This document shows positions 34,190 to 42,875 of a stretch of 64,000 nt of DNA, one piece after another. The stretch lies in assembly GCA_944326525.1 (NCBI GenBank), contig CALVEG010000002.1, positions 1 through 64,000 of the forward strand. The letters run 5' to 3'. Source of the stretch: Candidatus Gastranaerophilales bacterium. GTDB taxonomy: Bacteria; Cyanobacteriota; Vampirovibrionia; Gastranaerophilales; Gastranaerophilaceae. Below the pieces are notes generated by a model, which saw nothing but the letters and a program-made list of their open reading frames with translations, did not search any database and had not been told where the DNA came from. Position numbers and translations under genes: made by a program. Position 1 is the first letter of the stretch. Every line of letters begins with the position of its first letter.

Positions 34190-37100
34190 TTATTTTTTAA
34201 ATCTGCTTAAAAGATTTCCTTGAACTTCACTAGCTGATGTAACATTTCCCGCAGAAGGTTGCTGCTGAAGCTGAGCTTGCGATTGTTCTTGAGATTTTGA
34301 ATCTGTTGAAGCTTTTGCATTTTGTTTATTTTCAATTATGTTTGCATAATAAGCAGGATCATCAAGAGATTCTATTGCTTTCATAACCCCTAATCTGCCG
34401 GCCTTCAACTGCATATCCGCAAGTACAGTTTGAATTGACCAAATTAAAACTATGTTTAATACTGTCCAACTTATACCAACTGCTGCAGCTGATTTTACCA
34501 AACCATTCGTCAATAATGATGTTGCAAGAGTTCCGGAAGTTAATGAACGCATAAATTCATCAGGATGTTCTTTTAATTCTTTTAATAATGCATTTCGTAT
34601 TCCAACAAGTTCTTCTTTTGGAATGTTATCATATATCTTTTCAAGATTAGAAATAACGGACAGCATAGTCTTTTTATCCATACTTGAAAAGCCCATCGAA
34701 TCTGCCTTGTTTTGGAATTCTATCTCTGTCATTTCAGTTACATCTTTCTTGAGCGTAGATATATAATGTTTCGGATCAGAAAGTTTTTTAAGAATTCCTC
34801 TTATAGGTCCTGAAGCGGCTTCTGCCGTTTCGTCCACTGCTCCTGCAAGCGCTGGTCGTTCCATTTTTCCAAAAACATCACTTCCTTGTCTTTGGAAAAA
34901 TTCTATTATGTTATCCAATCCTTCTGGAACCTCTTTTAGAGTATATGGAAATGCGTTGCTCATACTCTTGAAAATACTGTCTATTTTGCCATATAAAAAC
35001 GTAATTTCATCTTTTTGAACAAATTCTACAATTGCTTTTTTGAAAGCATTGATATTAATTAAATCCATATCCGAGTATTTGCAAGTAAATTTTTCAACAA
35101 ATTCTGCTAACATTGGATCCATATTATCTTTTGGCATTTTACCCAAACTTTTTGCAAATTGTAAAACTTTATCCTCTCCAATTGTCATACACGACAAATC
35201 AACATATTTACTTATTGCAATCTTAAATCTCTTTTCAGGCATACTTTTGACACTATCTGTGTTCTTTATCAAAATGTCAAACATATCAGCCCTTAGCTGT
35301 TCATAATATGATGGTCCTTTAAGTTCTTTTATAATATTTAATAAATTTTCAAATCCTGGTTTATATTTAGTTTCTTCTATGTCAGCATAATCAATTATAT
35401 TCTTAATTGATTTTTCCATTTTTTCAAGTAACTTGATCTGTTCTGAATCGCTCATATATCTAAATTTATGAGAAGCCGCATTTAAATTTTTAACAAATTT
35501 AGAGCCGATTTCTCCAAGTGTATCATTGTTGAAATCTATATTCTGAATCATTGCAGCTAAAGGTTTGTTTTCCAATTCTATGTTTCCAACTTTGTGAGGA
35601 ATTTTTTCTGAAACATCTTTTAGATATTTCTTGAATGTTTTACCTTTCAAGAATGAACTTAAACCTGCAAGTTTTTTTGTAGTCCAATCAATAGCCGAAG
35701 CTGCTGTCACTTTACCTCTGCCTATCTGAATCGCTGCAGCTAATACAGGTGAAATCATTACTAACATGCCGGCACTCAGGGCAAACGGTTGTAAAATTTC
35801 TGTTGCTGCTTCCATTGACTCTGAATATATTTGAGAGTTATCATCTACTTTTTCAAAAGTATTAAACAATTTTCTTTGAAGATTTTTTGCATCGTTAAGC
35901 TGTTCTTCGCTTACTTCTGACTTTTGAAGCTGATCAAGCAAGAGTTGATGTTCTTTAAATTCTGTTCGTTTATATTTTTCATAAGCATAATATTGCTTCA
36001 ATACAGTCGGAACAAACATTGCATATTCTTTCAATTTTTGTCCGAAAGTTTCTTTTTTACCTTTAACATCTTTAACTTCCTGCAAATCTTCTTCCGTATA
36101 TCCGATGAAGTTTCTCGGATCTTTTTCCAGCTCTCGTTTTGCAGTATAGCGACCTGCACGTGCTGAAGATTTTTGAAGCTTCAAGGCTATTAATGCAGCC
36201 GGAATTGAAGATACTAATGCCCCGATTAAACCTATAATTTTTGCATTTCCCCATCTATGCGACATTCCGGCTGCAAACAATTTCTTAAACACGCCAAATA
36301 CATCTTTTTTATGCGGTTTAACCTTGCCAGCTACTTCTTGCGCAATATCAGCACTTGACTTTCGAACACTATTATCTTCCATAAGTTTGTCTACAAACTT
36401 ACCCCATCTTGTAGAATACCCAGGGGCTCCGACTTTAACTTCTTTAAATCTTGCGTATGCAGCTTTGGCTTCTTCTGTACCGTGCTTATCTACAATATTT
36501 TTTACTATTCTTTCTGTCAGACCGGTTTTGTTCATAACTAAACCTGTAAGCCAGCCAAAGAACCCGCCGACTATCGGTGTCGAACCCATAATTACACCTG
36601 CTGCGACTTCCATATTTTCAGAATTTTTCTCTGCTTCATTATTGATAAGTCTGACTGATCGCTGGATGACTTCTTGATCTTTCTTAGCCTGAACTATTTC
36701 TTCTGGTGTCAATGGTCTCGTAACCTTTTTCGAAGTATCAGTATCCGCCTTTTTAGCTTTTAAGTATTCTTTTCTATCTCTAAATACATTTATAATACTT
36801 TTGAACATTCCGCTTTTCAGCTTTTCTTTTTTCTTCTGCTTTTTAAGCTCAGGATGTTCTTCAATATATTTCTTGGCTGCTGCAATCTGTTCAGGGGTAT
36901 AGTTTACAAAAGCTTTCGGATCTTCTAAAATTTTTCGTGCCTGATACCTTGCAATTTTTGAACTGTCTATCTGAAGTTTTGCCGCATAAATAGTCGCACC
37001 TATAAATGCCAAAACACTTGAGGCTGCAACTCCTATTGCACCCCCTTTAATTTTATTTTTATATGGTTTAACTTTCTTAGTATAATTCGTGTATATTTCC

Positions 37101-37600
37101 ATCGCTCTTGCTTTTAACTTAGCATCAGGAATTTTATCTATTTTCCTTTTGTTAATAAGATGCCAAGAATAAAAACCTTCTTTATTAGGACGGGTTTCAT
37201 GAATTTTATTCGTGATATCATCAGCCAACTTATGGACGTCCTGATTGTTCCAAAGCATTTCTTTTTCTATTTCCCAAATTTTATCACCTGCAGGACCGGC
37301 AATTTTTTTGATATAATATGCACCTGTTGCTAAAAGCACGGCAAAAGGAGCAAGTGAAACAATTGGAGAAACCGCTGTTTCTACGTTTTCAGCAACGTTT
37401 TCAGAGTGATTATCCATTATGTCAACAACATCAATAATCCTCTCTCCAAGCTGTTTTGCTTCTTCTATTTCCGCTGGTGTATATTGTCTACGATTATACA
37501 ACTCCTGACGCTGAGCTTCTGTATCCCGCTGATCTTGTTCCCATTTCTTAAAGTTTTCACGATTTTTTACTACTTGTGATAGTGAATTAAAAAAGTCCAT
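34190..37600 (-). CDS. Giant membrane protein with three internal repeats
   Basis: 1136 residues, unrecognised. A repeat starts with a helix such as YTPAEIEEAKQLGERIID (about 40), LTPEEIVQAKKDQEVIQRS (about 300) and VSEEQLNDAKNLQRKLFN (about 560). Each is followed by a SENxE-type segment and a membrane helix. Each repeat seems to end with LQxSSxxAGRYxAKREL-DP-x-F-x-YT (near 215-240 and 480-505), and the last ends DMQLKAGRLGVMKAIESLDD near 1080. The region between about 660 and 1000 is soluble and helical. The C-terminus is Gln-rich (QSQAQLQQQ). A membrane scaffold is plausible. The gene stands alone, with GGGA right before the ATG. Confidence 0.65.
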   Translation of the reverse strand: MDFFNSLSQVVKNRENFKKWEQDQRDTEAQRQELYNRRQYTPAEIEEAKQLGERIIDVVDIMDNHSENVAENVETAVSPIVSLAPFAVLLATGAYYIKKIAGPAGDKIWEIEKEMLWNNQDVHKLADDITNKIHETRPNKEGFYSWHLINKRKIDKIPDAKLKARAMEIYTNYTKKVKPYKNKIKGGAIGVAASSVLAFIGATIYAAKLQIDSSKIARYQARKILEDPKAFVNYTPEQIAAAKKYIEEHPELKKQKKKEKLKSGMFKSIINVFRDRKEYLKAKKADTDTSKKVTRPLTPEEIVQAKKDQEVIQRSVRLINNEAEKNSENMEVAAGVIMGSTPIVGGFFGWLTGLVMNKTGLTERIVKNIVDKHGTEEAKAAYARFKEVKVGAPGYSTRWGKFVDKLMEDNSVRKSSADIAQEVAGKVKPHKKDVFGVFKKLFAAGMSHRWGNAKIIGLIGALVSSIPAALIALKLQKSSARAGRYTAKRELEKDPRNFIGYTEEDLQEVKDVKGKKETFGQKLKEYAMFVPTVLKQYYAYEKYKRTEFKEHQLLLDQLQKSEVSEEQLNDAKNLQRKLFNTFEKVDDNSQIYSESMEAATEILQPFALSAGMLVMISPVLAAAIQIGRGKVTAASAIDWTTKKLAGLSSFLKGKTFKKYLKDVSEKIPHKVGNIELENKPLAAMIQNIDFNNDTLGEIGSKFVKNLNAASHKFRYMSDSEQIKLLEKMEKSIKNIIDYADIEETKYKPGFENLLNIIKELKGPSYYEQLRADMFDILIKNTDSVKSMPEKRFKIAISKYVDLSCMTIGEDKVLQFAKSLGKMPKDNMDPMLAEFVEKFTCKYSDMDLININAFKKAIVEFVQKDEITFLYGKIDSIFKSMSNAFPYTLKEVPEGLDNIIEFFQRQGSDVFGKMERPALAGAVDETAEAASGPIRGILKKLSDPKHYISTLKKDVTEMTEIEFQNKADSMGFSSMDKKTMLSVISNLEKIYDNIPKEELVGIRNALLKELKEHPDEFMRSLTSGTLATSLLTNGLVKSAAAVGISWTVLNIVLIWSIQTVLADMQLKAGRLGVMKAIESLDDPAYYANIIENKQNAKASTDSKSQEQSQAQLQQQPSAGNVTSASEVQGNLLSRFKK

Positions 37601-37678
37601 ATTTTCCCGCTACTAATTAGTATTATATTTATATAAAATACGCAGGATAAATTTATTTGCCATTAAAAAAAATATTCA

Positions 37679-38347
37679 TTAAGAAACTTTAAGAGGCAAA
37701 GATATTTCAAATTCCGTTATTTCATCTGTTGATTTAATTAAGTTTAAATCTGCATCCATTTTCTTTAAATTGTTTTTACAAATATATAACCCTAATCCGC
37801 TTCCGTAGCACTTTGTAGTCAAACCTTCATCAAATATTTTACTTATGTAATCGTCAGGAATTTTTTCTCCATTATTAGAAATTTTTACATTCACATAATC
37901 TTCTTTTATTTCGGTTTTTACATTTATAAATCCTGTTTCTGCAATTGCCTCAATTGCATTTTTTATAAGATTTACAATCACAGCCAAAAACTTATTCTCA
38001 TCAATATAAACGCAACAACCGCTTTTACATTCCAAAGTTATATCTATATTTTTTTCATATACATAAACTTTCGAAAGTTCAATTCCCTGCAACAAAAGCT
38101 CTTTTAAATCTAATTTTTTACACTCAAAATTACTCAAAGATTTCAAATCCAAAAGCGAATTTGAAACCATTTTAAGGGACTTCATAATACAATTTATAGC
38201 ATTATCAACGGGAGGAAGCTCAATGTTATTTTTTTGCAAATGTTTTCTTATAATTTCACAGTAAACATCACAAATAGAAACCTGATTACGAATTTCGTGA
38301 GAAATACACCTTGCCTGAGTTTTCAAAATATCATCCGTTGTCTGCAT
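37679..38347 (-). CDS. Soluble histidine kinase
   Basis: 222 residues. The phosphorylation box begins almost at once (ISHEIRNQVS, His17). An N box (NLIKNAIEAI) and a GSGLGLYICKN ATP-lid region follow. There is no sensor domain and no membrane helix, so it must sense through a partner or be a cytosolic kinase. It lies 84 bp downstream of the response regulator with a terminator-like hairpin in between. It is probably its cognate kinase, made at reduced level. AGAGGATGAT precedes the ATG. Confidence 0.85.
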   Translation of the reverse strand: MQTTDDILKTQARCISHEIRNQVSICDVYCEIIRKHLQKNNIELPPVDNAINCIMKSLKMVSNSLLDLKSLSNFECKKLDLKELLLQGIELSKVYVYEKNIDITLECKSGCCVYIDENKFLAVIVNLIKNAIEAIAETGFINVKTEIKEDYVNVKISNNGEKIPDDYISKIFDEGLTTKCYGSGLGLYICKNNLKKMDADLNLIKSTDEITEFEISLPLKVS

Positions 38348-38367
38348 ATCATCCTCTTTTATCTGTC

Positions 38368-38407
38368 AAAAAAGGTTTGACTCAATCACAATAAGCCAAA
38401 CCTTTTA
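38368..38407 (-). terminator. Intergenic hairpin between response regulator and kinase (attenuator)
   Basis: On the minus strand AAAAGGTTTG pairs with CAAACCTTTT around a 17-nt loop and is followed by TT. It should partly stop transcription after the regulator and reduce kinase expression. Confidence 0.6.
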
Positions 38408-38430
38408 CAAAATTTGTCGCTCTTTTTATT

Positions 38431-39132
38431 TTAAACTGCTGCTTTTACACGTCTTCTGTTTGCAAATCCGTTATTTAAAGCGTAGAGAACAGCTTGAGTT
38501 CTGTCATTAACTTGCAATTTTTGGAAAATATTGTTTACGTGAGTCTTAACTGTAGTTTCGGATATAAATAATTTTGCTGCAATACCCTTGTAGTTATTAC
38601 CCTGTGTAAGAAGATCAAGAACTTCTTCTTCACGAGAGGTAAGATAAGAAAGAAGATTTTCTTGCACAACTGCGTCGCTTTCATTTTTAAATGATCTTTG
38701 GAAGTATTCAAAAAATCTTGAAGAAAGAGCTGATGGAAGATAAATTTTACCCGCAGCAATTTCATCTATCGCATAAATCAACTGTGCAGAAGCCATTGTT
38801 TTTAACACATAACCTTTTGCACCAAGCTTCATTGCTCTAAAGATTAAATCTGCATCATCATATCCGCTTAGGGCTATAACTTTTGTATCAAGTTCAAGTT
38901 TTTCAATTTCCTGAATTGCTTGCAAACCATCTTTTTCAGGCATATTAATATCCATCAAAACAATGTCCGGACGATATTTTTTAATCAAATTTATTGCAAT
39001 ATTTGCACTTGTTGTAGCGCCTACAACATCATACCCAGCTTCTAAACTGATTAACTCCTTAACTCCGCGTAAATGTTCCGCATTGTCATCTACAAGCAAA
39101 ACTCTCAATTTTCTTTTGAACTCTCTCATCAT
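38431..39132 (-). CDS. NarL/FixJ-type response regulator
   Basis: Receiver domain with VLLVDDN near residue 11, the phosphate-accepting Asp in VLMDINMPEKDG near 58-60, and the conserved Lys in GYVLKTMA. After a linker of about 30 residues comes a LuxR-type HTH (LTSREEEVLDLLTQGNNYKG then ISETTVKTHVNNIFQKL). DNA-binding transcription factor acting with the kinase at 37679. The GGGGA motif precedes MMREFK. The upstream gap 39133-39395 holds a CATGCT-TTGC-AGCATG stem-loop at 39294-39309 and the rmuC promoter. Confidence 0.92.
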   Translation of the reverse strand: MMREFKRKLRVLLVDDNAEHLRGVKELISLEAGYDVVGATTSANIAINLIKKYRPDIVLMDINMPEKDGLQAIQEIEKLELDTKVIALSGYDDADLIFRAMKLGAKGYVLKTMASAQLIYAIDEIAAGKIYLPSALSSRFFEYFQRSFKNESDAVVQENLLSYLTSREEEVLDLLTQGNNYKGIAAKLFISETTVKTHVNNIFQKLQVNDRTQAVLYALNNGFANRRRVKAAV

Positions 39133-39365
39133 CTTTCCCCTTTATAAATTTTTAATTATTGTTCTCTACACTATTCATACTACAACTTTTATATGGGGGA
39201 ATTCATCCATGCCCCGATTGATATTGAAGTCATGGGGGTTGTAGAAAATGTTCTAAACCTTTAGATTGATAAAACACCTCAATCTCTTTATACATCATGC
39301 TTTGCAGCATGGTTGATTTTTTAGTGTCAAAAATTTAACATAATCTTTTTGCTGTAAACCAATTA

Positions 39366-39374
39366 TGGTATAAT
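39366..39374 (+). promoter_or_regulatory. Extended -10 promoter of rmuC
   Basis: TGGTATAAT is an extended -10. The ribosome site AGAGGAG follows 8 nt after predicted transcription start. No strong -35. Confidence 0.45.
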
Positions 39375-39398
39375 CATAAAAACAGAGGAGATGAATTG

Positions 39399-40484
39399 GT
39401 GGATATCGGATTATTTATTACAGGGTTTGTATTAGGCGGAATTGCGGTTTACATTCCGGTATTTTTAGCAAGGAAAAACGAAAAACTTCATACTGATATG
39501 ATGCTTGAACAGATGAAACTTTATTTTGAAAACACCGCAAACAAAGTTTTTACAGAAAACTCCTCCAACTTCAGCGAACAAAGTAAAGAAAAGCTTGAAG
39601 AATTTTTCAAACGGTTTAAAGACAAAATAGAAGATTTTGAAAAGCGCACGGAAGAAAATCTTGAAAACGAAAAAGAGAAATTAAACAGCTTCGACACCAA
39701 TCTTAAAAACTTTCTTGATACAGGAAACAAGATTTCTCAAGACACGACAAACCTTATAAAAGTAATGAAATCAGACAACAAAACCACAGGCAAATGGGGC
39801 GAAATCATATTAAAAAGGGTTTTGGAAGCGTCAGGCTTGAGATTAGGAGAAGAATTTGAATTACAAAAAGACACTTCAGAAGGCAGACCTGACGCTATTA
39901 TAAATCTTCCTGAAGGAAGACATATATTTATAGACAGCAAAACTTCTTTTTCATCTTGGTACGATTACGTAAACGCAGCAGAAGAAAGTGAAAAATCCCT
40001 GCATCTTAAACAATTTACGGAATCCACAAAAACACATATTAAAGGGCTTGCAAAGAGGGATTATGCAACAGACATAAGTTCACCAGATTATGTTTTGATG
40101 TTTATTCCGATAGAGGGCTGTTATTCGATGATGTTTTGCGATGACTGTGCGCTTTGGGATTTTGCGTGGAAAAACAACGTAATGCCGGTTTCACCATCCA
40201 CTCTTTTGGCAGCACTGAAAATAATTGAAGCCTTCCACAAAATTGACAGACAAAACAAAAATATAATGGAAATGGCAAAACTTTGCGCCGAAGTTCACGA
40301 CAAATTCGCAGGGCTTTTAGAGGACCTAAACAGCACCAGAAAAAACTTTGATAACGCACTAAAGAAACTCAAAGGCAACGGAAACATAATTTCAAAAATC
40401 GAAAAAATCGAAAAACTTGGAGCGCCAGTTACAAAAGAACTTCCAAAATTTGCAGATTATGCAGAAAATGAAGAAATCGTTTAA
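39399..40484 (+). CDS. rmuC: DNA recombination protein RmuC family
   Basis: A short membrane helix (GLFITGFVLGGIAVYIPVFL) is followed by about 100 residues of coiled coil (EKLEEFFKRFKDKIEDFEKR). The nuclease-like RmuC domain follows, with TGKWGEIILKRVLEASGL, RPDAIINLPEG and IDSKTSFSSW. Members limit inversion at short repeats. From the GTG at 39399 the protein is 361 residues, slightly short. AGAGGAG sits 8 nt before the GTG; a TTG one codon before is the alternative. Its stop overlaps that of pyrF on the other strand within a GTTTAAAC palindrome. Confidence 0.9.
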   Translation: MDIGLFITGFVLGGIAVYIPVFLARKNEKLHTDMMLEQMKLYFENTANKVFTENSSNFSEQSKEKLEEFFKRFKDKIEDFEKRTEENLENEKEKLNSFDTNLKNFLDTGNKISQDTTNLIKVMKSDNKTTGKWGEIILKRVLEASGLRLGEEFELQKDTSEGRPDAIINLPEGRHIFIDSKTSFSSWYDYVNAAEESEKSLHLKQFTESTKTHIKGLAKRDYATDISSPDYVLMFIPIEGCYSMMFCDDCALWDFAWKNNVMPVSPSTLLAALKIIEAFHKIDRQNKNIMEMAKLCAEVHDKFAGLLEDLNSTRKNFDNALKKLKGNGNIISKIEKIEKLGAPVTKELPKFADYAENEEIV

Positions 40485-41236
40485 ACAAGAGCTTCTTTAT
40501 CAGCAAGCGCAGTTTCAATTTCATCAATAATCAACTTAACTGCTGCAATTTTATCGTCTGACTTGGTAATCGGACGGCCAACAACCATAAAATCAACCCC
40601 TGATAAAATAGCTTTTCTAGGAGTATCAACTCTCACCTGATCATCAACTCCAGCCCAAGTCGGTCTTGTTGCAGGGCAGACAATTATAAAATCATCTCCT
40701 ATTTGTTTTCTGATACGCTTTGCTTCATCAGCACTTGCAACAACCCCGTCAAGCCCGCAGTCTTTTGCGACTTGCGCAAGCTGCAATACGTAGTCTTCTA
40801 TATTTTTATTAACACAAAGTTCTTCTGTTAAAGTTTTTTGTCCAAAACTTGAAAGCAAAGTAACCCCTAAAATCACAGGCGGTTCTTTTTCTAACCTTTT
40901 TGCTGCAGCATTAACAGCTTTTACAGCAGAAGTGACCATTTTGGAGCCGCCTTGTATGTGAATATTAAAAAAGTGAATGTTATTTTTTACAAGATTTATA
41001 CAAGCTTTTTGAACGGTATTTGGTATATCATGAAACTTTCCGTCATAATAGCACTTTGCGCCAAGCTCCTCGATTAATCTCACAGCCTCAAACCCGCAAT
41101 TAATTATCAAAGGAAGCCCGATTTTAAAATATCCTACATAATCCTTTAATTCTAAAACCAACTCTCTGACTTCATCAAGAGTATCAACGTCAAGTGCCAA
41201 AATAATTCTATCCTTAGCGGAAGAAGGTTTCAACAT
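40481..41236 (-). CDS. pyrF: Orotidine 5'-phosphate decarboxylase
   Basis: Catalyses the last step of UMP synthesis. The catalytic pattern DxKxxD is in YDGKFHDIPNTV near residue 65. ILALDVDTLDE at the start and FMVVGRPIT at the end are typical. The length of 251 residues is normal for the short bacterial type. AGGTGG precedes the ATG. It stands alone and is convergent with rmuC. Confidence 0.95.
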   Translation of the reverse strand: MLKPSSAKDRIILALDVDTLDEVRELVLELKDYVGYFKIGLPLIINCGFEAVRLIEELGAKCYYDGKFHDIPNTVQKACINLVKNNIHFFNIHIQGGSKMVTSAVKAVNAAAKRLEKEPPVILGVTLLSSFGQKTLTEELCVNKNIEDYVLQLAQVAKDCGLDGVVASADEAKRIRKQIGDDFIIVCPATRPTWAGVDDQVRVDTPRKAILSGVDFMVVGRPITKSDDKIAAVKLIIDEIETALADKEALV

Positions 41237-41338
41237 AACACCACCTCACAATACAAGAGGATTTTACCATAAAAAAAAATAAAATCAATCACCCAAACGC
41301 AGATAAACAAGGATGTATAAGCTTATTCAAAAGGAAAA

Positions 41339-41361
41339 TCGCCCGAGGTGAGCTCAGGCGA
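41339..41361. other. Isolated stem-loop in the pyrF upstream gap
   Basis: TCGCCCGAG and CTCAGGCGA make a 9-bp stem with one mismatch (a wobble on the minus strand) around GTGAG. It lies in a 354-bp gap (41237-41590) upstream of pyrF and downstream of the pilin terminator. Nothing else stands out in that gap apart from the terminator. Confidence 0.35.
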
Positions 41362-41520
41362 GAATTATAACAAATAGTTTATTAAAAAGCTCTATTTATT
41401 AGACTTGTTTTATATTTTTGAAAATTTTTATACATAAAGCAGATTTTTGATAATTATTTAAATTCATCAAAATACATTTTAAAATCAGACAATCGAGCAA
41501 AACATCCGGCATTTTTCGAA

Positions 41521-41557
41521 AAAACAATCCCGAGCTAAAAAAGCAGGGGATTGTTTT
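41521..41557 (-). terminator. Terminator of the pilin-like gene
   Basis: AAAACAATCCC and GGGATTGTTTT pair perfectly (11 bp). On the minus strand a T run follows the stem. Confidence 0.85.
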
Positions 41558-41590
41558 CAAATTTATCCTTGAGAGAAAATCCCTCTAAAA

Positions 41591-42409
41591 TTATTTGTTA
41601 TAAAGAACTGCTCTTGCTGCCGGTGTTGCAGGGATAACAGATTGGTTATACATTGCAATCGGATAAATATCTGTCGGGCTTGATACCGTACAAGTTGTTG
41701 AATCAGTTACAGTTGTTTCACTTTTTGAATCAGGATCACACTGAACAACACGGTTTGGAGCTTTTTGTCCGTTTACATCAATAAATCCGTAGCAATAATT
41801 GTCAGCTGCCGCACCGATTCTGGTATCTTTCTGTATACAGTTTGACTGTGTGTTATCAAAAATAAAAGTAATACCATCATTCATAAATAAAAATGTTGCA
41901 TCGCTAGTCCAAGTACCTGTACGTACTGTGAATGTTGGAAATGCATTCGTAGTACCATGCGCGGTAGTAAATGGCGTACGATCAGCACTATCAGTATCAC
42001 TAACAATAATCCATTGATCAGCACTGCCTGCTTCAGCATCAAAATCATCTGAACTTGCTGTTCTTACTATATTTAAACGTTGACTGAATAAGTCATACAA
42101 TGATTGTGCACCTCCAACTGCTGTTGCAGGAGTTCCATCCCCTGCACCAGGTGCGGATTCTTCTTGTTCTGCTGCCGTATTTGTACCAGCTACAACCTGT
42201 GACAAATCATAGTCGTTAAGTGCAATATTCATAACAACAGCCTGAGAAAGAACTGTTAGAGATTTTTTAAATGCTGTTTTGTACTGTGCACCTTGTGTTG
42301 AGTTAATCAATGTAGGCATTGTCATTGCCGCTACAACACCAATAATACCAAGGGTAATCAACACCTCGGCCAGGGTGAAACCACCCATACCAATAGTTTT
42401 CTTTAACAT
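41591..42409 (-). CDS. Type IV pilin-like protein
   Basis: The class III prepilin signal KKTIGMGGFTLAEVLITL has the peptidase site between G and F, then a hydrophobic helix (LGIIGVVAAMTMPTL). The mature protein (about 264 residues) has a variable, Ala/Gly/Ser-rich and acidic C-terminal part and several Cys. Such GFTLAEVLI proteins occur in many copies in this lineage, some perhaps pseudopilins for secretion or DNA uptake. It has its own promoter, a palindromic operator and a terminator. A divergent XRE gene sits opposite. comEC is 0.5 kb away. Confidence 0.85.
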   Translation of the reverse strand: MLKKTIGMGGFTLAEVLITLGIIGVVAAMTMPTLINSTQGAQYKTAFKKSLTVLSQAVVMNIALNDYDLSQVVAGTNTAAEQEESAPGAGDGTPATAVGGAQSLYDLFSQRLNIVRTASSDDFDAEAGSADQWIIVSDTDSADRTPFTTAHGTTNAFPTFTVRTGTWTSDATFLFMNDGITFIFDNTQSNCIQKDTRIGAAADNYCYGFIDVNGQKAPNRVVQCDPDSKSETTVTDSTTCTVSSPTDIYPIAMYNQSVIPATPAARAVLYNK

Positions 42410-42443
42410 TTGTAAATACCTCCATAATATAAGTTACATGTTT

Positions 42444-42487
42444 ATAATAACATATCTATATCAATTTGTCAACTTAATTGATATAGA
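42444..42487. promoter_or_regulatory. Pilin promoter embedded in a 12+9+12 palindrome
   Basis: On the minus strand TTGACA (42472-42467), 17-nt spacer and TATTAT (42449-42444) form a strong promoter for the pilin gene. The inverted repeat TCTATATCAATT (42455-42466) and AATTGATATAGA (42476-42487) is perfect. Its arms flank and cover the -35 region and the spacer. This is the expected operator for the divergent XRE regulator. GGAGGT follows before the pilin ATG. Confidence 0.75.
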
Positions 42488-42538
42488 CATCATTATTCAG
42501 CCGGATTAAATAGTTAAACTTTTCATAAAGGGGGAAAG

Positions 42539-42853
42539 GTGGATAAAGTCTTACTCGGCAAACAACTTAGGCAAATCCGCATCGAAAAAGGGCTTTCTCA
42601 AGAAAAGCTCTCTGAATTAGTGTTCATTTCGCCAAGACAAATGTGCCTTATTGAAAACGGCAACTCTTACCCCTCACTTGATACTTTTGTCAGAATCGCC
42701 GAAATCCTTGAAATTGATATCAACAAGTTCTTCAGCATAAATTCCTCTGAAAATGATAACATCAGAACTTCTATTATTGATATGGTTAAGGGGCTTGACA
42801 GAAAAAAACTTCCCCTTTTAAAAGATATTATCGTTGCTGTCGACTGTCATTAA
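42539..42853 (+). CDS. XRE-family regulator divergent from the pilin-like gene
   Basis: 104 residues, GTG start after GGGGGAAAG. The HTH_3 domain is LLGKQLRQIRIEKGLSQEKL, then FISPRQMCLIENGNSYPSLD and RIAEILEIDI. A short C-terminal helix ends it. The domain differs from the other XRE proteins here, so it is not a recent copy. It faces the pilin gene over a 129-bp gap with a perfect palindrome and is convergent with comEC. Confidence 0.9.
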   Translation: MDKVLLGKQLRQIRIEKGLSQEKLSELVFISPRQMCLIENGNSYPSLDTFVRIAEILEIDINKFFSINSSENDNIRTSIIDMVKGLDRKKLPLLKDIIVAVDCH

Positions 42854-42875
42854 AATTTTACCCAAACTTATAAAG

